Shown here piece by piece: positions 57,822-64,000 of a stretch of 64,000 nucleotides of DNA; the stretch's first letter is position 1, and every line of letters starts with the position of its first letter. A program made the translations under genes and the position numbers. The DNA comes from Brachyhypopomus gauderio (Eukaryota > Chordata > Actinopteri > Gymnotiformes > Hypopomidae), in contig NW_027507056.1 of the NCBI RefSeq assembly GCF_052324685.1, positions 62,001 to 126,000 of the forward strand, read 5' to 3'. Under the pieces are notes generated by a model. The model saw nothing but the letters and a program-made list of their open reading frames with translations, was not told where the DNA came from and made no database searches.

Positions 57822-58225
57822 TGAGTGTCTTGTTGGGCGTGTGGAAAGAGAGAGTGTGCTCTCTTCCTGCTAGCCAGTTTTAAATATGCTTCTCATGCCA
57901 TTTGCAACTTTGTGCTGCCAAACTTTAGCAGTCCTAACTGATCCTGAAATAGTCCCAGGAATTGAGTTACAAATGGCTGCTTCGTCGTTACAATGTGTTG
58001 GCATGGAAATGCAGTGGGGTCTCTTGCAGCGTAGAGGATTAACTTGCCTCTCTAATGTGATTTGTGATGAGACCTTATGCCACCAGTGGGGAGAGCTTGC
58101 ACTCACAGGTGCTTCATCCAAAGATCTTCATGCAACATAGCGATGTCTTGTTTCAGGTAAAAGAAAAAGTGCCACATTCTTTCATGGCCGGTCACTGGTT
58201 GCTCCGCCTTGCGCTAAAAGAGGGT

Positions 58226-58297
58226 CTCCCCGTCGGGGAATCGAACCCCGGTCTTCCGCGTGACAGGCGGAGATACTATCCACTATACTAACGAGGA
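58226..58297 (-). tRNA. tRNA-Asp-GTC: tRNA-Asp (GTC), unit 26
   Basis: Consensus copy. Confidence 0.97.
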
Positions 58298-59059
58298 CAC
58301 GTGCTGTGTCTCGCAGTGATGCTGAGTCAGGTGACGTGCACTTGTCCCCTTGATTTTAAAGTACTCTGAATCATTGTGCCTGCAAGGAGGTGGTAAAAAG
58401 AACACATTGTGGTGATATTGACTCACTGTTGCCACTCCTCTTTTACCATCGTCAGTTTGTGGACTTATGATAGGAAAAACTCAAAGAATCTTGGTGACCT
58501 ACAGGTTTGATTCATCTGCCTTCCTAGTTAAGTCATGCGAACCATTTGCTGCAAAATTGGCTTTAGCTACATTGGCAATTCATTTTGTCTTCGTATTCCA
58601 GTGCATTGTACCGAACTGCAATATCCATCTTAGATCAACTGAGATTTTGCATTTCTCTCTTTCCCACATGCAAGTTCTGAATTTCTTGGCACACATTACT
58701 GCTTTGCATCTACTAAAAGCACTCCAGAGAAAGCTTCACTTCATACCTTCATGAGGTAGCTGTCGTTTGTACTTGTATTTTGGTGGTATTTTTGTTTTTT
58801 TTTTGTTTGTGTGCGTTGTTTGTCTACTCTTGGAACATCCTGTGATTGGTTAGGGTAGGATTAGAGTTTAATTACGTTGGCCTCAGATTCTGGTTAATTC
58901 CAGGCTTCTTGTGCTAACCTTGTTGTTTGTTAGCTGTTGTTGGCAGTAATTAGTTGCTGCAGGTGCACTTGCCGCCATGCTCCAAGGAGTGAATTGGGGG
59001 CGGATACATTTTTTCTCCAGCTTTGTTAGTTCTTCCTCAGCCTCGCTTCTTCTTTCCTA

Positions 59060-59132
59060 GCCTCGTTAGAGCAGTAGGTAGCGCGTCAGTCTCATAATCT
59101 GAAGGTCGTGAGTTCGACCCTCACACGGGGTA
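59060..59132 (+). tRNA. tRNA-Met-CAT: tRNA-Met (CAT), unit 27, D-arm and position 72 variants
   Basis: C to A at 59070 alters the D stem and the A box; C to T at 59131 gives a G-U first acceptor pair. Likely weaker than consensus. Confidence 0.85.
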
Positions 59133-59715
59133 GCAGAAGCTTTTTGAAAAGATTGACGAGCCCCCAAAAGATGCTCAAACGCTCTTTCCTTATTCACTCG
59201 CATGCTGAGCACACCCCCTACCTGAAAATAGTATTGGCACATGACTCTTACAGGTCATCCCTAGTTGATTCAAGCTGTGCTTTTTCTTTTGTAAATTCGC
59301 GTGTACACAGCAAGTTGTGTTGCATCCAATTCAATTCTCTCCACTGACCGTTCAGTCAATACCTTGATGGCGTCTGTATTGACACCTCTACTGAGACATC
59401 AAGCTGCCTCTTTGGAGCATGTTCGCTCCCAGATCAAACTGCAGTGTCGTGGTGCCAACACAGAATAATGGACCACGTCGGACACTTTTCACTTTTGATT
59501 CTTTTTGATTCACTTTTGATGACACGCTTTTGAATACCTGATCACCTGGAATTGGTACCAGCTTGAAGTTAATAGTGAGTAGACTTATGGAGATTCATTT
59601 ATTTGAATTTTCTTCTCAAGCCATTTGCAACTCAGAAGCAATGACACTTGTGCACTCATCATTGAGCTTGAGGAAGTCCAAGGAATTGATCTCTATGTTA
59701 CTCTCGCTCCGCCGA

Positions 59716-59797
59716 GCTGCGATGGCCGAGAGGTTAAGGCGTTGGACTTGAAATCCAATGGGGTTTCCCCGCGCAGGTTCGACTCCTGCTTGCAGCG
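59716..59797 (+). tRNA. tRNA-Ser-TGA: tRNA-Ser (TGA), unit 27
   Basis: Consensus copy. Confidence 0.97.
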
Positions 59798-60201
59798 TGA
59801 GTGTCTTGTTGGGCGTGTGGAAAGAGAGAGTGTGCTCTCTTCCTGCTAGCCAGTTTTAAATATGCTTCTCATGCCATTTGCAACTTTGTGCTGCCAAACT
59901 TTAGCAGTCCTAACTGATCCTGAAATAGTCCCAGGAATTGAGTTACAAATGGCTGCTTCGTCGTTACAATGTGTTGGCATGGAAATGCAGTGGGGTCTCT
60001 TGCAGCGTAGAGGATTAACTTGCCTCTCTAATGTGATTTGTGATGAGACCTTATGCCACCAGTGGGGAGAGCTTGCACTTGCAGGTGCTTCATCCAAAGA
60101 TCTTCATGCAACATAGCGATGTCTTGTTTCAGGTAAAAGAAAAAGTGCCACATTCTTTCATGGCCGGTCACTGGTTGCTCCGCCTTGCGCTAAAAGAGGG
60201 T

Positions 60202-60273
60202 CTCCCCGTCGGGGAATCGAACCCCGGTCTTCCGCGTGACAGGCGGAGATACTATCCACTATACTAACGAGGA
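60202..60273 (-). tRNA. tRNA-Asp-GTC: tRNA-Asp (GTC), unit 27
   Basis: Consensus copy. Confidence 0.97.
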
Positions 60274-60719
60274 CACGTGCTGTGTATCGCAGTGATGCTG
60301 AGTCAGGTGACGTGCACTTGTCCCCTTGATTTTAAAGTACTCTGAATCATTGTGCCTGCAAGGAGGTGGTAAAAAGAACACATTGTGGTGATATTGACTC
60401 ACTGTTGCCACTCCTCTTTTACCATCGTCAGTTTGTGGACTTATGATAGGAAAAACTCAAAGAATCTTGGTGACCTACAGGTTTGATTCATCTGCCTTCC
60501 TAGTTAAGTCATGCGAACCATTTGCTGCAAAATTGGCTTTAGCTACATTGGCAATTCATTTTGTCTTTGTATTCCAGTGCATTGTACCGAACTGCAATAT
60601 CCATCTTAGATCAACTGAGATTTTGCATTTCTCTCTTTCCCACATGCAAGTTCTGAATTTCTTGGCACACATTACTGCTTTGCATCTAGTTCTTCCTCAG
60701 CCTCGCTTCTTCTTTCCTA

Positions 60720-60792
60720 GCCTCGTTAGCGCAGTAGGTAGCGCGTCAGTCTCATAATCTGAAGGTCGTGAGTTCGACCCTCACACGGGGCA
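60720..60792 (+). tRNA. tRNA-Met-CAT: tRNA-Met (CAT), unit 28, shortened 5' flank
   Basis: Consensus tRNA, but the deletion junction lies only about 32 bp upstream, so the usual distal 5' flank is gone. Confidence 0.97.
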
Positions 60793-61376
60793 GCAGAAGC
60801 TTTTTGAAAAGATTGACGAGCCCCCAAAAGATGCTCAAACGCTCTTTCCTTATTCACTCGCATGCTGAGCACACCCCCTACCTGAAAATAGTATTGGCAC
60901 ATGACTCTTACAGGTCATCCCTAGTTGATTCAAGCTGTGCTTTTTCTTTTTGTAAATTCGCGTGTACACAGCAAGTTGTGTTGCATCCAATTCAATTCTC
61001 TCCACTGACCGTTCAGTCAATACCTTGATGGCGTCTGTATTGACACCTCTACTGAGACATCAAGCTGCCTCTTTGGAGCATGTTCGCTCCCAGATCAAAC
61101 TGCAGTGTCGTGGTGCCAACACAGAATAATGGACCACGTCGGACACTTTTCACTTTTGATTCTTTTTTATTCACTTTTGATGACACGCTTTTGAATACCT
61201 GATCACCTGGAATTGGTACCAGCTTGAAGTTAATAGTGAGTAGACTTATGGAGATTCATTTATTTGAATTTTCTTCTCAAGCCATTTGCAACTCAGAAGC
61301 AATGACACTTGTGCACTCATCATTGAGCTTGAGTAAGTCCAAGGAATTGATCTCTATGTTACTCTCACTCCGCCGA

Positions 61377-61458
61377 GCTGCGATGGCCGAGAGGTTAAGG
61401 CATTGGACTTGAAATCCAATGGGGTTTCCCCGCGCAGGTTCGACTCCTGCTTGCAGCG
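61377..61458 (+). tRNA. tRNA-Ser-TGA: tRNA-Ser (TGA), unit 28, position 26 region variant
   Basis: G to A at 61402, just 5' of the anticodon stem; the cloverleaf is kept. Confidence 0.95.
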
Positions 61459-61862
61459 TGAGTGTCTTGTTGGGCGTGTGGAAAGAGAGAGTGTGCTCTC
61501 TTCCTGCTAGCCAGTTTTAAATATGCTTCTCATGCCATTTGCAACTTTGTGCTGCCAAACTTTAGCAGTCCTAACTGATCCTGAAATAGTCCCAGGAATT
61601 GAGTTACAAATGGCTGCTTCGTCGTTACAATGTGTTGGCATGGAAATGCAGTGGGGTCTCTTGCAGCGTAGAGGATTAACTTGCCTCTCTAATGTGATTT
61701 GTGATGAGACCTTATGCCACCAGTGGGGAGAGCTTGCACTCACAGGTGCTTCATCCAAAGATCTTCATGCAACATAGCGATGTCTTGTTTCAGGTAAAAG
61801 AAAAAGTGCCACATTCTTTCATGGCCGGTCACTGGTTGCTCCGCCTTGCGCTAAAAGAGGGT

Positions 61863-61934
61863 CTCCCCGTCGGGGAATCGAACCCCGGTCTTCCGCGTGA
61901 CAGGCGGAGATACTATCCACTATACTAACGAGGA
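61863..61934 (-). tRNA. tRNA-Asp-GTC: tRNA-Asp (GTC), unit 28
   Basis: Consensus copy. Confidence 0.97.
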
Positions 61935-62380
61935 CACGTGCTGTGTATCGCAGTGATGCTGAGTCAGGTGACGTGCACTTGTCCCCTTGATTTTAAAGTA
62001 CTCTGAATCATTGTGCCTGCAAGGAGGTGGTAAAAAGAACACATTGTGGTGATATTGACTCACTGTTGCCACTCCTCTTTTACCATCGTCAGTTTGTGGA
62101 CTTATGATAGGAAAAACTCAAAGAATCTTGGTGACCTACAGGTTTGATTCATCTGCCTTCCTAGTTAAGTCATGCAAACCATTTGCTGCAAAATTGGCTT
62201 TAGCTACATTGGCAAATCATTTTGTCTTTGTATTCCAGTGCATTGTACCGAACTGCAATATCCATCTTAGATCAACTGAGATTTTGCATTTCTCTCTTTC
62301 CCACATGCAAGTTCTGAATTTCTTGGCACACATTACTGCTTTGCATCTAGTTCTTCCTCAGCCTCGCTTCTTCTTTCCTA

Positions 62381-62453
62381 GCCTCGTTAGCGCAGTAGGT
62401 AGCGCGTCAGTCTCATAATCTGAAGGTCGTGAGTTCGACCCTCACACGGGGCA
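62381..62453 (+). tRNA. tRNA-Met-CAT: tRNA-Met (CAT), unit 29, shortened 5' flank
   Basis: Consensus tRNA with the same upstream deletion as unit 28. Confidence 0.97.
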
Positions 62454-63036
62454 GCAGAAGCTTTTTGAAAAGATTGACGAGCCCCCAAAAGATGCTCAAA
62501 CGCTCTTTCCTTATTCACTCGCATGCTGAGCACACCCCCTACCTGAAAATAGTATTGGCACATGACTCTTACAGGTCATCCCTAGTTGATTCAAGCTGTG
62601 CTTTTTCTTTTGTAAATTCGCGTGTACACAGCAAGTTGTGTTGCATCCAATTCAATTCTCTCCACTGACCGTTCAGTCAATACCTTGATGGCGTCTGTAT
62701 TGACACCTCTACTGAGACATCAAGCTGCCTCTTTGGAGCATGTTCGCTCCCAGATCAAACTGCAGTGTCGTGGTGCCAACACAGAATAATGGACCACGTC
62801 GGACACTTTTCACTTTTGATTCTTTTTGATTCACTTTTGATGACACGCTTTTGAATACCTGATCACCTGGAATTGGTACCAGCTTGAAGTTAATAGTGAG
62901 TAGACTTATGGAGATTCATTTATTTGAATTTTCTTCTCAAGCCATTTGCAACTCAGAAGCAATGACACTTGTGCACTCATCATTGAGCTTGAGTAAGTCC
63001 AAGGAATTGATCTCTATGTTACTCTCACTCCGCCGA

Positions 63037-63118
63037 GCTGCGATGGCCGAGAGGTTAAGGCGTTGGACTTGAAATCCAATGGGGTTTCCCCGCGCAGGTT
63101 CGACTCCTGCTTGCAGCG
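63037..63118 (+). tRNA. tRNA-Ser-TGA: tRNA-Ser (TGA), unit 29
   Basis: Consensus copy. Confidence 0.97.
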
Positions 63119-63522
63119 TGAGTGTCTTGTTGGGCGTGTGGAAAGAGAGAGTGTGCTCTCTTCCTGCTAGCCAGTTTTAAATATGCTTCTCATGCCATTT
63201 GCAACTTTGTGCTGCCAAACTTTAGCAGTCCTAACTGATCCTGAAATAGTCCCAGGAGTTGAGTTACAAATGGCTGCTTCGTCGTTACAATGTGTTGGCA
63301 TGGAAATGCAGTGGGGTCTCTTGCAGCGTAGAGGATTAACTTGCCTCTCTAATGTGATTTGTGATGAGACCTTATGCCACCAGTGGGGAGAGCTTGCACT
63401 CACAGGTGCTTCATCCAAAGATCTTCATGCAACATAGCGATGTCTTGTTTCAGGTAAAAGAAAAAGTGCCACATTCTTTCATGGCCGGTCACTGGTTGCT
63501 CCGCCTTGCGCTAAAAGAGGGT

Positions 63523-63594
63523 CTCCCCGTCGGGGAATCGAACCCCGGTCTTCCGCGTGACAGGCGGAGATACTATCCACTATACTAACGAGGA
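63523..63594 (-). tRNA. tRNA-Asp-GTC: tRNA-Asp (GTC), unit 29
   Basis: Consensus copy. The sequence after it runs into a further unit cut by the window end. Confidence 0.97.
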
Positions 63595-64000
63595 CACGTG
63601 CTGTGTCTCGCAGTGATGCTGAGTCAGGTGACGTGCACTTGTCCCCTTGATTTTAAAGTACTCTGAATCATTGTGCCTGCAAGGAGATGGTAAAAAGAAC
63701 ACATTGTGGTGATATTGACTCACTGTTGCCACTCCTCTTTTACCATCGTCAGTTTGTGGACTTATGATAGGAAAAACTCAAAGAATCTTGGTGACCTACA
63801 GGTTTGATTCATCTGCCTTCCTAGTTAAGTCATGCGAACCATTTGCTGCAAAATTGGCTTTAGCTACATTGGCAATTCATTTTGTCTTCGTATTCCAGTG
63901 CATTGTACCGAACTGCAATATCCATCTTAGATCAACTGAGATTTTGCATTTCTCTCTTTCCCACATGCAAGTTCTGAATTTCTTGGCACACATTACTGCT

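Larger units (their letters stand above)
60686..62350. repeat. Shortened array units (about 1660 bp)
   Basis: At about 60688 and 62348 the sequence jumps from GCATCTA to GTTCTTCC, omitting about 316 bp present upstream of every other tRNA-Met. The two edges share TA. The missing part includes the variable T run and the inverted CCAAT box. Confidence 0.93.
21529..64000. repeat. tRNA Met-Ser-Asp tandem array, right block
   Basis: The same array resumes directly after the transposon, inside the interrupted tRNA-Met, and runs to the window end. Met starts are 23500, 25475, 27450, 29426, 31401, 33375, 35350, 37326, 39303, 41278, 43251, 45228, 47203, 49179, 51156, 53131, 55107, 57084, 59060, 60720 and 62381. 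Spacing is 1973-1977 bp until 59060, then about 1660 bp twice. Orientation and gene order do not change anywhere, so no inversion is seen. Confidence 0.97.

Overview
The window looks like a vertebrate nuclear genome, most likely a teleost fish and possibly zebrafish-like. It has no bacterial-style genes. Almost all of it is a tRNA gene tandem array with a unit of about 1975 bp. A single 7.2 kb DNA transposon with a spliced, apparently intact gene interrupts the array. The fish assignment is an inference from the array style, from protein families common in fish, and from the known host range of the transposon superfamily.

Array (1-14288 and 21529-64000). Twenty-nine units are present, counting one split by the transposon. 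The window also holds a partial unit at each edge. Each unit has an elongator tRNA-Met (anticodon CAT, + strand), then a tRNA-Ser (TGA, + strand), then a tRNA-Asp (GTC, - strand). All three are intronless, with internal A and B boxes and a downstream T run. Met and Ser face Asp, so Ser and Asp converge, and Asp diverges from the next Met. Units are nearly identical and carry sparse diagnostic variants. These variants reveal higher-order repeats: a 3949 bp dimer repeated at 29426 and 33375, a 5928 bp trimer repeated from 43251, 49179 and 55107, and a block repeated at a distance of 15803 bp. Two units at the right end are only about 1660 bp long because they share a deletion upstream of tRNA-Met. 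The short open frames in the array are carried along by repeat homogenisation and are not called as genes.

Transposon (14289-21528, 7240 bp). It lies inside the tRNA-Met gene of unit 8, flanked by a 7 bp target site duplication (TTGGCGC). Removing the element plus one duplication gives a unit spacing of exactly 1975 bp, the same as in the related unit pairs. The element has a TATA/CCAAT promoter, a 5' noncoding exon, and eight coding exons that join in frame to about 1467 codons. The protein has a zinc-binding cysteine region, a DDE-type catalytic core with a DxxH motif, and a long C-terminal part. These features, the target and the duplication length match the Dada superfamily of DNA transposons, which insert into multicopy small RNA genes. 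It is the most interesting object in the window.

How the parts relate: the array offers many identical, dispensable target sites, and the transposon has used one of them. Its insertion point lies just upstream of the A box. The right-hand tRNA remnant therefore keeps its Pol III promoter and terminator but loses the 5' strand of its acceptor stem.
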